From Gonatopus flavifemur (taxonomy: Eukaryota; Arthropoda; Insecta; Hymenoptera; Dryinidae), in contig JAFFJZ010000001.1 in the NCBI GenBank assembly GCA_018340375.1, forward strand, positions 30,992,001 through 31,056,000: DNA of 64,000 nucleotides. The letters are read 5' to 3'. Below, in pieces: positions 24,423-35,760 of the stretch. The translations under genes and the position numbers were made by a program. Numbering within the stretch: the stretch's first letter is position 1; each line of letters opens with the position of its first letter. A model generated the notes under the pieces. The model was not told the origin of the DNA and ran no database searches. It worked only from the letters and a program-made list of their open reading frames with translations.

Positions 24423-24742
24423 TAGGCACCCATTGGTATACGTAGTATACCAAGCACAGAGTGCCTATTGCACCCGCTATCGTGCCGTGTGACAGTATCT
24501 TTTGAAATATTTGAACAATCCCATTGGGAGTTTTTCATTTCATGCAATACTGATTGATAATCCGTGGGGTTGTCTGTATGTCTGTCTATCTGTCTGTCTG
24601 TACTCGGGATAACTCTGGACCGAGTGGACCAAATTGGATGAAATTTATAGAGGACCTCCTTCAAACCCTTCCCCAGGGACCATTTTTTTTTATTGCAATC
24701 GAACAAGTCCTTCTGTTGTTTTTTCAATTTTTTTCTGAAAAA
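24423..24742. repeat. Dispersed repeat, interrupted copy (left part)
   Basis: It matches 11962 onward (GGTATACGTAGTATACC, then GTCTGTCTATCTG). It breaks off at AAAATAGGTGA, where a fold-back element begins. The right part resumes at 26634 with CCTCATTTTCTTCGC. Confidence 0.75.
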
Positions 24743-25322
24743 ATAGGTGACCCAAGTCGGATAGATTATATTTGAGGAGCGTATTCTGCAGCCAAAATGC
24801 AACAACCTTTCTATTTGGCAAAATTTTTTTTGAGGCTTAGTTTTGGAGATATGAGCATTTTTAGATTTTCCTTCAAATCCAAATCACTCAGAGGCACTCA
24901 CTGCTACACGCTTGAGCTTCATGCCATTCGCTGAGTTGGAAAATGGTGGATCTCTGAGAAAAAAATTGAACTATCCTATCATTTTTCAATTTCAAGTTAT
25001 AGCGATTTGAAATTTTTGAGCTTTCAGCCAATCAGAATTCAGCAACTTTAAATCGTTATAACTCCGGAACAAGCAATGATAGGATAGTTCAATGTTTTTT
25101 CCAGAGATCCGCCATTTTCCAACTTAGCGAATGGCATGAAGCTCAAGCATGGAGCAGTAAGTGCCTTGGAGTGATTTGAAAGAAAATCTAAAAAAAAAAT
25201 CTAAAAATGCTCATATCTCCAAAACTAAGCCTCAAAAAAAATTTTGCCAAATAGAAAAGTTGTTGCATTTTGGCTGCAGAATACGCTTCTCAAATATAAT
25301 CTATCCGACTTGGGTCACCCTG
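24743..25322. mobile_element. Fold-back element, ~580 bp, GGTGACCCAAGTCGG ends
   Basis: The two halves are inverted copies. The left starts GGTGACCCAAGTCGGATAG and the right ends CTATCCGACTTGGGTCACCCTG. Arms carry AAAATGCAACAAC and TTTGGCAAAATTTTTTTTGAG, and their complements. The centre lies near 25030. Close relatives are at 46530-47107 and, more diverged, 48820-49392. No protein. It directly abuts another fold-back at 25327 across the tetramer TATA. Confidence 0.8.
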
Positions 25323-25326
25323 TATA

Positions 25327-26633
25327 CAGGGTGTCCCATTTTAATCTTTAAATGCAAATATCTCAAAAACATGCATCTTAAACCAAAAGTACTTCATACC
25401 ACAGTTGTTATACAAAGAGGGGGCCACAAAATTACGATATCAGTTTCATCATAGATGGCGTTATGATCGATTAGAATGGGGTCAACATCATTTTTGTAAA
25501 CGGGAACCTCCACTTTTCATTGCATATCTTGATTCTACGCAAAAAACTGAGTAACTTTTGCTTGAAACGTTTTCTTAAATTTTTGAAGACGGCGCCACAA
25601 TCGATGAAAAGTAAAGTCTATGAAACAATATGCGGATATCTTGAGGAATGCATCCAAGAGCCGAAATATCTTATTCGAATGTTGTTGTTAGGAGAGGGGA
25701 CGACACAATGGTGATATCAGTTCCATAGTAGATGGCACTGTGGTCGGTAAAAAAGAGGTCAACTTCAATTTTGCAAATGGAAACTCCTACTTTTTATCGC
25801 ATATCATGATTCTACGCGAAAAAATGAGGAATTGTAGTGTGAAACGTTTTTCCTAAATTCTTGAAGATGGAAACGGTGGAAAATAAGGTTGATGAAAAAG
25901 TTCCACTGCATTATGTGTGAAGCGACGCTCAACACACCAGATCGCGCAACCTCCTCGGGGTGTACATTGGGTAACGCTAATGCCGACGGCCAACTGATGA
26001 GCGGGGGCGGGGGGGAGGGGGTAATATGGGAATTTGTTACACCGCAGTCCTCGGAAGATGGAAACAAAACCTTCAAGAGTTGAGCGTTGCTTTACACATA
26101 ATGCAGTAGAACTTTCTCATCAACCTCATTTCACACTGTTTCCATCTCCAAGAATTTAGGAAAATTGTTTCAAACAAAACTTCCTCCAAACTTGAAGTTG
26201 ACCTCATTTTTACCGACCACAGTGCCATTTAGTATGGAACTGATATCGCCATTGTGTCGTCCCCTCTCTTAACAACAACATTCGAATGAGATATTTCGGC
26301 TCTTGGATGCATTCCTCAAGATATCCGTATATTGTTTCATAGACCGTACTTTTCATCGATTGTGGCGCCATCTTCGAGAATTTAAAAAACTGTTTCAAGC
26401 AAAAGTTACTCAGTTTTTTGCGTAGAATCAAGATATGCAATAAAAAGTGGGGGTTCCCGTTCAAAAAAATGATGTTGACCCCATTTTAATCGATCATAAC
26501 GCCATCTATGATGAAACCGATATCGTAGTTTTATGGCCCCCTCTTTGTATAAAAACTTTGGTATGAAGCACTTTTGGTTTAAGATGCATGTCTTTGAGAT
26601 ATTTGCATTTAAAGATTAAAATGGGACACCCTG
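25327..26633. mobile_element. Large fold-back element, 1.3 kb
   Basis: It starts CAGGGTGTCCCATTTTAATC and ends GATTAAAATGGGACACCCTG. The two ~560-bp arms match almost throughout, including CATCTATGATGAAACTGATA-type and CATAATGCAGT tracts. The arms flank a ~150-bp centre with a G-rich run (26001-26020) near 25980. Reading frames at 25889-26464 lie within the arms and are mirrored, so they are not taken as genes. The terminal CAGGGTG is shared with the neighbouring 580-bp element. Confidence 0.8.
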
Positions 26634-26700
26634 TATATACCTCATTTTCTTCGCAATCTTTGAATATTCGTTATCTTGGCTCGGATCGATGAATTATTAT
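26634..26700. repeat. Dispersed repeat, interrupted copy (right part)
   Basis: CCTCATTTTCTTCGCAATC through GATCGATGAATTATTAT matches 12370-12440. It is the continuation of the repeat broken at 24742. Confidence 0.7.
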
Positions 26701-27690
26701 GAAACATGGGTCTTAGGGGTTTCCAAGGGTGCTGAATTCAAATCTGGGGTCAAATCCCGAGTTCATGATAGTGGATCCAAGATGGCGCACGTGAATTTGG
26801 TCAACTTTGCATTTGTGGACAGATTTATATGGAACGCGGGTCCTAGGGGTTTTGAAGGGTGAGAAATTCGAATTTGACGGCCAAAAAGGAGTTCCAGATG
26901 GCGGATCCAAGATGACGGACGTGGAATTAGTCAACTTTGCATTTGTGGACAGACTTACATGAAACATAGGTTCTGCGGGTTTTCGAGGGTGCTGAATTCG
27001 AATCTGGGGTCAAATCCCGAATTCATGATAGCGGATCCAAGATGGCACCCGTGAATATAGTCATTCCGGCTCTGATGAACAAAATTATATTGTTATATGT
27101 AACATGGGTTCTAGGGATTTTCAAGGGTGCTGAATCAAATTCTGGGCTCCAATGTTGGAAGAAAATAATAATTTTGATCTTCCCGTGTAAGCTTTACTGC
27201 ATCCGAAGACTCTTCAAGAGTTGGTTGTCGTTACGACAACTGCGCACTAGTGAGAATCCAAAAGTGAAGGAAGTAGCTATTGAACAAATGGAGTCTGAAA
27301 ATATTCGGATTCATTCCTAAATTACGCCTAAATAACCCTCCGTTACGCTTATTACGCTTAAATTGCTTTTATCTTACGCTTCCGTCGCGCTTCCAGGCTT
27401 TATTTCTACCAGGACAGTTGAAATTCTACTGTTCTCCAGGTACTTGTTTCTGAATCATTTGGGGTAGTATAAAGGATGGTGAGCAATAAGTTCCAGGCTT
27501 TCTGAACATTACATCTACAAAGTTTCTCAATTGAGGGAAAAACCGATGAGTGCCTCTCCATGTATCCCCGGATATCTGAATTGTTCAAAATGCGAGCATA
27601 TGTGGGCTACGATCCATTCAAAATGAGCGAAACGAATTTCGATGGGGGTCGGGCTACTGAGCGAAGCAAAGCATTCAGGGGGCGGAGCCC
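26701..27690. repeat. ~1-kb dispersed repeat, copy 2
   Basis: Same order of parts as 16076-17065: ~120-bp minisatellite units with ATGGGTCCTAGGGGTTTT and CAAGATGG, then the tract with TTCCAGGCTTTCTGAACATT and GAGCGAAACGA blocks. Confidence 0.75.
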
Positions 27691-27805
27691 TCTGGTTTTT
27701 TTTTGGAAAAAATTGCCAAAATTCTCTTTTCTTCCGGGCCTCTATGTGTTAAACCCCTTAATTCACAGTTATGTTAAAAACATGAAAAATCCTTGGATGG
27801 AATCA

Positions 27806-28192
27806 GGGGGGTGCAACTCGATAAAAACTATACGTAACGTTTTGTCACCATTTGATATTTCCCAAACTGTTCGCAAGAGACGCTGATTGTGCTATCAGAA
27901 AAAGTCACGTAATACGATATTTTTTCGGCGCCTAATTTTGCATTTGAAATCGCTTGACAAGTCATATCAATAATGGTGTTGATATATACATACAATTCTT
28001 GAATATGTCACATAACCAAATACGATAATGACGATACTGACACTCGTATCACGTACGTAGTGTACAAAAAAAACATCACGTGATTTTGACTTAGCTACAG
28101 ACAGCGCCGTTCACGGGCTTCAAGTGAAGTTTACTGTGGTGACAAAAGGTTTCGCGAAACATTTGAAGGTGATTAGGTGAGTTGCACCCCCC
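27806..28192. mobile_element. 387-bp TIR element with 12-bp target duplication
   Basis: The ends are GGGGGGTGCAACTCG and GAGTTGCACCCCCC, inverted repeats of about 14 bp. The element is flanked by TGGATGGAATCA at 27794-27805 and again at 28193-28204. No coding capacity. A 12-bp duplication is longer than the 2-11 bp typical of common cut-and-paste superfamilies, so its class is unclear. Confidence 0.75.
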
Positions 28193-28601
28193 TGGATGGA
28201 ATCAACTATTTTCATCTGATTCAATAAAAATATTTGAAATCTGAAAGGCAACAAGCGAGGTATAATATTTTTCTGTTTCCAATTATTCATATAACTTTTT
28301 AATTACTTGGGCCTCGGAGACCCGAACTATACGTTTACGTCGCTTTGTTTGTTATTCCAACTTCTGCTACACCTGCACGCTGAAACAACAGCTGTAATAA
28401 TTGTTTCCCAACGCCTTGTCAACGAAGATGAATGTCACAAATAATCGGTCGATAATAATGAGTATGCACCGATATTGAGACTGCATATGTAATTTCCAGG
28501 GCCCAAAAGACCCGATCTGTACGGATAACCCTGGTGAAAATGAAGCGTATACACAAAGCGAGAAGGAAACGTATACGAAGCGAAAAACGTTTCAACTTCC
28601 A

Positions 28602-28870
28602 CCCTGTGCGAAAAAACCAATAGAAACCAATAGGCGAAATCCTAATGGAATCAATGATATCCTATCGGTTTCTATGCGGTTATTGTCACAGGATCCAAGG
28701 GTTTCTATGAGATTCTAAGTGAAATCTGATGTTCCATGGGTTTCTATCAGCATGATCGGCAAAACCTGATTAATTCTGATAGGAATAAAATAGCATAACG
28801 GTTTCTATGCGGTTATTTTCACAGTACCTATGGGAATCCATGGGAATCTATGGGACTTTTCGGACAGGGC
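28602..28870. mobile_element. MITE family 2, copy 1
   Basis: It runs from CCCTGTGCGAAAAAACC to CTTTTCGGACAGGGC, with repeated GGTTTCTATGCGGTTATT phrases inside. A near-identical copy lies at 56735-57004 in gene B. The close match suggests recent movement. Confidence 0.8.
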
Positions 28871-29043
28871 TCTTTCTGGAGCGTATGATACCCGCTTGCT
28901 GGGAAGTCACCAAATCATACGTTCTGTATACGTTTCATAAATTTCCGATCCCGTTTCGCATCTGCTTTATGTAATGTAATAGTAGGTTATATGGAGCGTA
29001 TGCGAGTCATACCTATTCTGACTTCAAATAACATCTTTCAGCA

Positions 29044-29220
29044 ATCGATGTCAACGACGATCCATGGCTCAGTGGATAAGACCCTACCATAGTGAACGTC
29101 ACCGGTTTGATTCTCACCACAGGGTTAAATTTTTTGTCTAGATTTCTTGAAGTGTTCCCGCTTTCTTTGTTTCAATTCCCGTTTCACATACCCTTTGGAT
29201 CCTTTCCATTCAAGCTTCGT
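29044..29220 (+). mobile_element. tRNA-derived SINE, second copy
   Basis: The head reads CCATGGCTCAGTGGATAAGA (A box), with GGTTTGATTCTC as B box, then GTCTAGATTTCTTGAAG and CACATACCCTTTGG. It matches the minus-strand copy at 6497-6668 over the head, body and the first bases upstream of the A box (ATGTCAACGA). Confidence 0.7.
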
Positions 29221-29591
29221 ATACTTTCCATTAACGTTTCTGTTACCCTTCAGCATACGCTTCGTTTACTCTTTCTTCCCGCTCACATTTTCACCAGGGA
29301 AGGGATAACAAAAGCTTTGTCATCTTGAAAAAACTCAAAAACTCCTTTCGAATGCTTTCGGATCCAAAACGCACTCGAGGGAGTGTACTGTATGAGTAGA
29401 TGTGAATTCTTATTTACTTGATAAAATTGATTCACACATCAATTTCGATCGTAACTCATACGACCATTAGTACTTAACGTCACTTTGCTTAATAAATCCA
29501 TCACTTCACACGAATACGATACAAATTTTTGCAAATATCATAGTTATTCTTTTCCAACAAAGCTGCGTATCTTTTTAATTCGTGATTTTAC

Positions 29592-29657
29592 CTCGGATTT
29601 TACCAAAACCAACATCATGTAGGTAGCTATCAAGGTACACAATATTTTTCTTCCCAT
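29592..29657 (-). CDS. Gene A exon 1: signal-peptide exon
   Basis: A 22-codon first coding exon from ATG (29657-29655) to donor GAG|GTAAAA. The peptide starts MGRKILCTLI and continues through a hydrophobic run, MMLVLV, to a polar end, KSE. This is a standard signal-peptide layout of basic start, hydrophobic core and short polar tail, so the protein should be secreted or enter the endomembrane system. The junction is phase 0, as at every other exon of the family, and fits exon 2 directly. The exon is 66 bp long, the same as the repeat exons of gene B. The donor is weaker than consensus (GTAAAA). Confidence 0.72.
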
Positions 29658-29693
29658 TTTCAATAGATATGTTTCACTTTTTCTTGTCGTAGA

Positions 29694-29699
29694 AACTGA
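29694..29699 (-). promoter_or_regulatory. Possible initiator of gene A
   Basis: TCAGTT, the arthropod initiator consensus, lies 40 nt upstream of the gene A start codon. No TATA box is seen at the expected distance. A six-base match is weak evidence by itself. Confidence 0.25.
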
Positions 29700-29751
29700 A
29701 CTTGATTATCACTCAAATTGATATTGTTTCTGAATATTTCGAAAAGAACGA

Positions 29752-30091
29752 ATGATATGTTTAACCGGTATCGGAATCTCCACCCAACATTTGTGGCATT
29801 CCATTTCCAGTCGTTCTTATCTATCTATACATCCTGCATATTCAAATACAAAATTCGATGACGACGTAACAGATATTCAGTTTTGTTTCGACATACAGGG
29901 TATCGGTATTGAGGATAATCATTTTGATTTTAATTGTTATCATCACAATATGCCTGAAAATTATAATTTCAAATATTCACTTTACGCAACGTTGTTGGCG
30001 TATCGTTTCAATGGAAGTGACCCAGTTCTCAGTATTTCTTTGATAACATGTGTTACCGAGGAAAAGCATCCACGTTGTTTTCAACGTCATA
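29752..30091 (+). other. Open frame divergent to gene A
   Basis: This plus-strand frame stays open for ~340 bp next to the presumed gene A promoter and then runs into MITE sequence (CCCAGATAAAACTTG). The conceptual peptide (for example FCFDIQGIGIED, YSLYATLLAYRFNG) resembles nothing I know. No splice acceptor leads into it. It may be a fragment of an old gene or chance. Confidence 0.2.
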
Positions 30092-32302
30092 AACACCCAG
30101 ATAAAACTTGACCATGGGCGTTAGGCTGTCGCAAGGCTCAACATGGGCCGAGCCTAGATTACCAGGCATGGCGCAACTCTGAAATGATGAAATCATTTAA
30201 GTCTCGGTCAAATAGCCCACGTCACCAAAAACGTCTTTGAAATGCATTTTGGTGAATCATTTGGAACTTATTTTCAATGCATCAATCTAAACCATGTGTG
30301 TATGGACCAATGGCCCAATGATGGATCAAGCCTGGCACAAGACCTGCTGAGACTTGTCTTGAACAATTTAACAAACTTGAGCCAGGCTTGGGAATTATAA
30401 GATCAGGACAAGCTTGGGCCAGTGGTTTTGCCAGGCCTGGTCCAATTCATTCACCAAGCATCAACCAATGCTTCTTTGATCGCAGATATGGATGAAAAAA
30501 GTAATTGATTCATATTCCAGTTCATGACTTTCTCCCTCAGAATACCGTACATGAATTATCTTAAAACGATAGAAAAAATGTGACAAGACTGTATGATCAT
30601 TGGAAAATTTGCGTTCTTTGATATTTCAATCAATTCTGATTCTATTGTTGAATTATAATTTCGATCAAAATTCAATCAATATTTATAAACATTGTGCCAC
30701 TCATGTGGGCAATACTGGCACAATTGTTCTCAACAAATGGTCGATTTTTACACTTGTGCCAAGCTTGTACCAAATGTAGTGACCATTTCAAAAATATTAA
30801 CAAATGTACCATGACTGACTATCCATTGGGAACAACGGGATAATCATGGAACAATATTGGGCCAATTGTTCTTCACGGAGGTTTGTTTCTGACACATGTG
30901 CCAAACTTGGGACAATCTTGAGTTTTTTTCAGTCTTGGCAATACCTGTATGGGAACGTATTCAAATACATTTGAAATACACGCAACGCATTTCGAATGCA
31001 TTTAGAAAAATGAATCCTGAATTCCCTTAGTTTATCCCCTGAATAGGACTATTATGGAACGTTGGGAATACATGGTTATGCATGGAAATACATGGAATGC
31101 ATTTGTAAATATATTTCGAAAACAATAATTATTACATTGTATTTGTATGTGACATGCAATTGGAGACTTTCTTTGAATTTCAAATAGTTCACGTGAAGGT
31201 TTAAAATTGCTCTAAAAATATATTTAATTTACATTTTGAACAGAAGCGAGAAAAAAATCTTTCTAATCATAAGTTCTTATGGATTTCTCATTTCATGGAT
31301 ATCACTGAGTTTTTTAGAACTCTAGTGAAATACATGATATGTTCAATGGTCCAGATTCGGGGAATCTGAAGTGTAAAAAATGACAAGAACTATTTAGAAA
31401 TTCGAACCCTCTTTCCTATCTCACTGCCTAGCATCCTAACCTGACACTTAAGTGCGTGAGCTATACCAACCATAATGACACTCGCCTAGTGAAAGGTCCA
31501 AGATCATGTTTGAGAAGTAATAATTATGAAACCAATAGAGCACGCGTAGAAATGTGATTTACATTGAAAAAAAAAATGTGATAGAAATTTGATTATGTTT
31601 AGCAAAGATTCGGAGGCTTTGATTCAGGATAATTACGTCATTAGAGTAAAGTTATTCTCCAGGTAAATACAGTTATAAAAGTATCTAAAATGCGTTTTTT
31701 CAAGTATTTTGAAGATCCCTCTCAAGATGTATCATAAAATGCAAGGTACGAAATATATCATGATCGGCGAAATGTTTATGGGAAAAGAAGATTAAAACAA
31801 ATTGCAAATATAAATGAAGGTCAAATGTTCTACCGATGAGAAAAATATAATCCAAATAAATTGAAAATATATTCAAAGCAAAATATGATTTCTATATATT
31901 CTCGTCCTAATTTGACTGAATTTATGTTACATTCTCAATATATTCTAGCTCTAATTTAATTATATCATTATTATTATTATTGTTATTATCAAATTTCACC
32001 TATAACTGTCATAAGGGTAGATATATACACATTACAGTGTCAGTACGTATTTTTAATACATCTGAAATCTATTTTGAATACTGAACAAAAACATTTCAAT
32101 AACGTATTTCATTATCTTTGGAAATATGGAAAATGTATTATAAATATAGCTAGATAGAAAAGGAAATAAAAAAGATATGGGAAATTATATTTTGCTGTGA
32201 ATATATTCTCAATGTAATACTAATGTTTCTTAATTGTATATTTTTTCGAATAAAACGGGATTGATATTAACCTTTTAGAAACGAAAAATATTTGCACCTA
32301 CA
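30092..32302. other. Repeat-derived non-coding stretch
   Basis: From 30092 a MITE-like block carries CAAGCCTGG and CCAGGCTTGG motifs. 30900-32280 is AT-rich, with TGCATTTG and CATTTGAAAT repeats. At 31400-31471 the minus strand has a tRNA-like fragment: TATAGCTCACGCACTTAAG, then GGGTTCGAATTTC. No gene is visible. Confidence 0.45.
31400..31471 (-). repeat. tRNA-like (SINE-type) fragment
   Basis: An A-box-like TATAGCTCACGCACTTAAG and a B-box-like GGGTTCGAATTTC are spaced as in a tRNA, but the stems do not pair into a cloverleaf. A related fragment with the same GGTTAGG core lies at 44651-44706. Confidence 0.4.
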
Positions 32303-32403
32303 CAGCACCACAGTCCCAGAAGAAATCATGAAGAATTCTTATCAAACTGATTGTGTTTCTTATGAATTCAATAAGAATTCTTCTGGGACTGTGGTGCTGT
32401 GAA
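32303..32403. mobile_element. Small palindromic MITE
   Basis: CACAGCACCACAGTCCCAGA and its complement flank a short centre. It would fold as one hairpin of about 100 bp. Confidence 0.65.
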
Positions 32404-32522
32404 GACAAGTTCTAAGTGTCACGAAAATATTACTGATTTGAGAACCATTTCAGAGTGAATCATTTCAAATATATTCAGTTCACATTTTGATAAATACATT
32501 TTCGCAAAAGTCTACAAAATAT

Positions 32523-32659
32523 CCCACACAGCACATCCACCGATGTCCACGTCGCATCTCCGTGGAGGCGAGGTGGAAGAAAGGGAGACGTGGATACAAG
32601 ATGGAAAGAACGGAGAAGCGACGTGGAGGCGACGGAGAAATGTCCGCGTGCTGTACGGG
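32523..32659. mobile_element. MITE family 3 (GC-rich, ~140 bp), copy 1
   Basis: It runs from CCCACACAGCACATCC to GTGCTGTACGGG, with ACGTCGCATCTCCGTGGAG inside. Its GC content contrasts with the surrounding DNA. Related copies are at 47291-47440 and 49893-50042. Confidence 0.7.
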
Positions 32660-34260
32660 ATGCTTCATTAAACATTTGGAAGAATCCTTTCTCTACTAAT
32701 TTCTGGAAAATGTATTTGAAAACCTTTCCTTAAAAATCCATACCTTTAAAAATGATTTCAAATACATTTGATGCATTTAAAATGTATTTTGAAAGCTCTT
32801 ATGGTTACATGGAAGCCCTACAATCAAGGCCCAACATTGGGGAAAGGCTTGTAATGGCATATGCCACCAATGGCAAACCATAAAAAAATGTTGTTCGCCA
32901 AGGATGAGTTAACGCTGTCGCAATCTTGACCCACTATTGCGCCCATCCAATGCCAATGGTCATTTTCACACTGTACAAAGGAAGTTTTTAATTGAGATTG
33001 GGTTATGACTGAATTTAAGACGAAGCCAAAAGAAGTTTCTTTTGAGGGTAAATTAAGCACAAAAAACAATCGCCGATACAACGGAAAAGGCTGAATTCCA
33101 CTCACTGTTCAAATTGAGACGCAGCCAATTTAAGCCACACTTTTTACAGTGTATGCTTTATGGTAGTTGAAAATTAAGAAAAATGAAACATCCATCATTC
33201 TGCAATTTTTATATGAAATACATGTCGGAGAATTTCCAGAAGTTCGACATAGAATTTTCCTAATCAGTTTAAACTAATGAATGCCACAAATCCCATGATC
33301 CTGGTGTTGAAGTAGGCACGTCTAGAAATAGATCAGGATTCCTTTCTAATAAGGAATCTTTCGAGGAGACCTATATATTGATTGAATGCTCACTCGCAAG
33401 AAACAAGCAGCACCCTGGTGAAAGTTATTGCAATTTGTCACTTGAAAAACGAGTTTCGCTCTGGGCTAAGGTATCGCTTTAGTTAACTCAAACTCTCCCC
33501 CAAGTTGGGCAAAACTATTGCCCATGCTGAACCAAGCTATTTTGTAAGCTGTGCCAAGCTACTTTCTACACTTGGTGTAGCATGAGAATCTACTGTCATC
33601 CAAAGTTACCTAATGCGGGGGGCAACGGAGTTGATTCATTCACCGCCTATACTGGCACAATGTTTAGATCGTTGTCAGTCATCCTTGCTTCTACATAGGA
33701 AGCCCAGGCTTAACTGCCAGTCTCGCGCCCAGGTATATGCCATCGTCAGCATTAGGAAAGCCTGAAAATTTTTGTATGGGTCAGCTTTGGAAACTCGTTA
33801 TGAAATCACGTTGTTTGAAATGGTAGAAAGGGTCAGTTTAGGAAAGGAGGAAACAATACTGAAAACGACGTGGTTTAGCGACGTATCATGATGGATTTCT
33901 TATACTTGATTCCGCTAGTAAATTCGTTTCTGAAATATCGTGGTGAAATCACATTGTATTTAATATTCAAAACTACCTCGTTTCCGTCTTATCCAAGGTG
34001 GGACCATTTTACCATGGTGAACAACGTTGTTTCAATCTAGTTTTCGATGGTATGTTCAACATTGGAAACAACGTAGCCCCCCCCCCCCCCTCACCGGTAC
34101 ATGCCTAAATAGCACAAAAATTCAGGAATGCTGAATGCATGTTTTTGTGAATTCGGTTCATTCGAAATTCGATCATGAATGATCAATGATTGCTGGTTGT
34201 ACTTCCCCCGATTTTCGTGACTTTCGAAATTCCGTGTGGTTCGAATTTCCGGAAAGTAAT
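32660..34260. other. Repeat-derived non-coding stretch
   Basis: No exon was recognised. The stretch contains MITE-like pieces (for example around 32930-33150, with TTTTTACAGTGT at one border) and a run of 13 C residues near 34079-34091. Confidence 0.4.
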
Positions 34261-34750
34261 TAAAATTCAAAATTTCTCTTTATATACCCATGTGGAAATG
34301 GAAACACGGGCCAATCCTGGCTGAGTACTGTTACCAGGGTTACCAGTACTGGCGAATGCACTCTCACCATTACAGAGCCAGTTGAATTGACGATACTGAC
34401 CCGGAGTCGAAATGATAACATCGTTGAACGTAAGGGCCAGAATAACATTTACCACTGTGTCAGTGCTGGTTTTTTATGTGGGCCTGTCATGGGGGATCTC
34501 TGGCGCTTCAAACGCACCAGTTGTTTCGCCAGAGCTAATTAAGAGATGGGAAGGAGTCGAAATGATAATATCCTACGTGCAAATTCAAACCCGATCCAAT
34601 ACTGGCACAGTACCGGTGACCAAAGTTATCCGGATTATCATATTTCGAATAATAAAAAAATACGTCAAATTTCAAATTTAAAATCCTTTCAAATAAATTT
34701 TTCTCATTATCGTTATCGAAGGAAGGCATTTTGAAAGTGATTTCTTGAAA

Positions 34751-34823
34751 GTTCACCTAATGAGGATTGAACCCGGGTCCTGCGAGTGAAAAAGCGAGTC
34801 TCTATCACATCAGCCAATTTCCA
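34751..34823 (-). repeat. tRNA-like (SINE-type) fragment
   Basis: The minus strand reads GGCTGATGTGATAGAGA (A-box-like), then CCCGGGTTCAATCCTC (B-box-like) at tRNA spacing. The anticodon region is a direct repeat rather than a stem, so this is a tRNA-derived fossil, not a working gene. Confidence 0.4.
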
Positions 34824-34976
34824 TGTTGACGATGGATCACTCAAATTGCCATTCATTGTAATAATTCCATTGAAGTCCGACGATTCTTCACAGATGCCGT
34901 AGTGAAAAAAAGTTCTATCAATACTAGCACAGTGTCGGTTCTCTACGGTATTGTTGTTATGGAGTCTGGCTTGGTA

Positions 34977-35181
34977 CACAGTAAAAAATTTTTCGTCATT
35001 GTGTAAAGTGTTAAAAGTTGTATGTAGAATATTTAACATTCTAGAGTGTTGATTCAACCCGATCGTGTTTTTTTTTTGTTTGAGTTAACAACGATTGTGT
35101 TGAATCGACACTCTAGAATGTTAAATATTCTACACACAAAGTTTAACACTTTACACGATGACGAAAAATTTTTTACTGTGT
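34977..35181. mobile_element. Palindromic MITE with CACAGTAAAAAATTTT ends
   Basis: CACAGTAAAAAATTTTTCGTC and its complement bound long matching arms (TTAACATTCTAGAGTGT) around a centre near 35075. The same terminal motif is seen at 50916 and 54719, around the RTE insertion. Confidence 0.75.
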
Positions 35182-35309
35182 ATTGGCGCATCTCTGTCTT
35201 ACTAAAACAGCCGTATTCCTACATTGTGAAAAATAATCGGAATTTTCCTATACGTAGCAATCGAAAATTTTCAATCATGCGATAGAAAATCAATTCAGGG
35301 CCCCCCCAG

Positions 35310-35440
35310 ACATTGAAAGTCAGGGAAAGTCAGGGAAAGTCAGGGAATTCTTATTCAATCAGGGAAAGTCAGGGAACGTTTGCAAAATGCTCCATTAGTC
35401 AGGGAAATCCATTGAAATTTATAAAAAGTCAGGGAAAATT
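35310..35440 (+). repeat. AAAGTCAGGGA minisatellite
   Basis: An 11-bp unit, AAAGTCAGGGA, recurs with variation. Related pieces reappear at 37965-38015, beyond the mariner and a MITE. The repeat was probably split by those insertions. Confidence 0.6.
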
Positions 35441-35492
35441 GGAACATTTGATTCCAGCAGAAAATTTTCAAGGTCCATTTGTGTATTTTCTA

Positions 35493-35760
35493 CCCAGCAA
35501 GCACAAATGATCAATTTGAATTCATAAAGACTTCCCAAAGACTCTCTGAATAGTCGCCGTTATGCAACCAATAATGAATTCAATGAGAATTCAATGAAGT
35601 CAAAATCAAAATGCATTGAATGCACGCAGAATTCATTATGGAGTCCTGATACGAATTCTTTCTGAACATTAAGTTATTTATTAAGAGTTCGTTTTGAATT
35701 CGAAATATTCATAATAAATACATATTCATGAGCATAACGGGAACTCTTGTGCTGTATGGG
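35493..35760. mobile_element. MITE family 1 copy
   Basis: From CCCAGCAAGCACAAATGATC to GTGCTGTATGGG, with the family's GAATTC-rich interior and a variant of the CGTTATG motif. Confidence 0.7.

Larger units (their letters stand above)
9696..29657 (-). other. Gene A: four-exon secreted-type protein gene (whole span)
   Basis: Proposed transcription unit with exons at 29657-29592, 18582-18439, 11058-10888 and 10043-9696. It encodes about 242 residues if no exon was missed. All junctions fall between codons (phase 0) and have GT...AG borders. The product would enter the secretory pathway through the hydrophobic exon 1, then be mostly helical with six cysteines shared with gene B. Introns of about 11.0, 7.4 and 0.8 kb are full of transposons. 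The order of exon types is the same as in gene B, which supports both models. Missing from A are relatives of gene B's 22-codon and 35-codon exons. They may be absent or hidden in the first intron. The protein family is not one I recognise. Confidence 0.72.

Noticed and set aside
25889..26464. Open frames in the 1.3-kb fold-back as possible genes
   Set aside because: The same peptide fragments appear on both arms in mirror orientation and contain no motif.
34751..34823. Functional tRNA gene
   Set aside because: A and B boxes are present, but the anticodon arm is a direct repeat and the acceptor stem does not pair.
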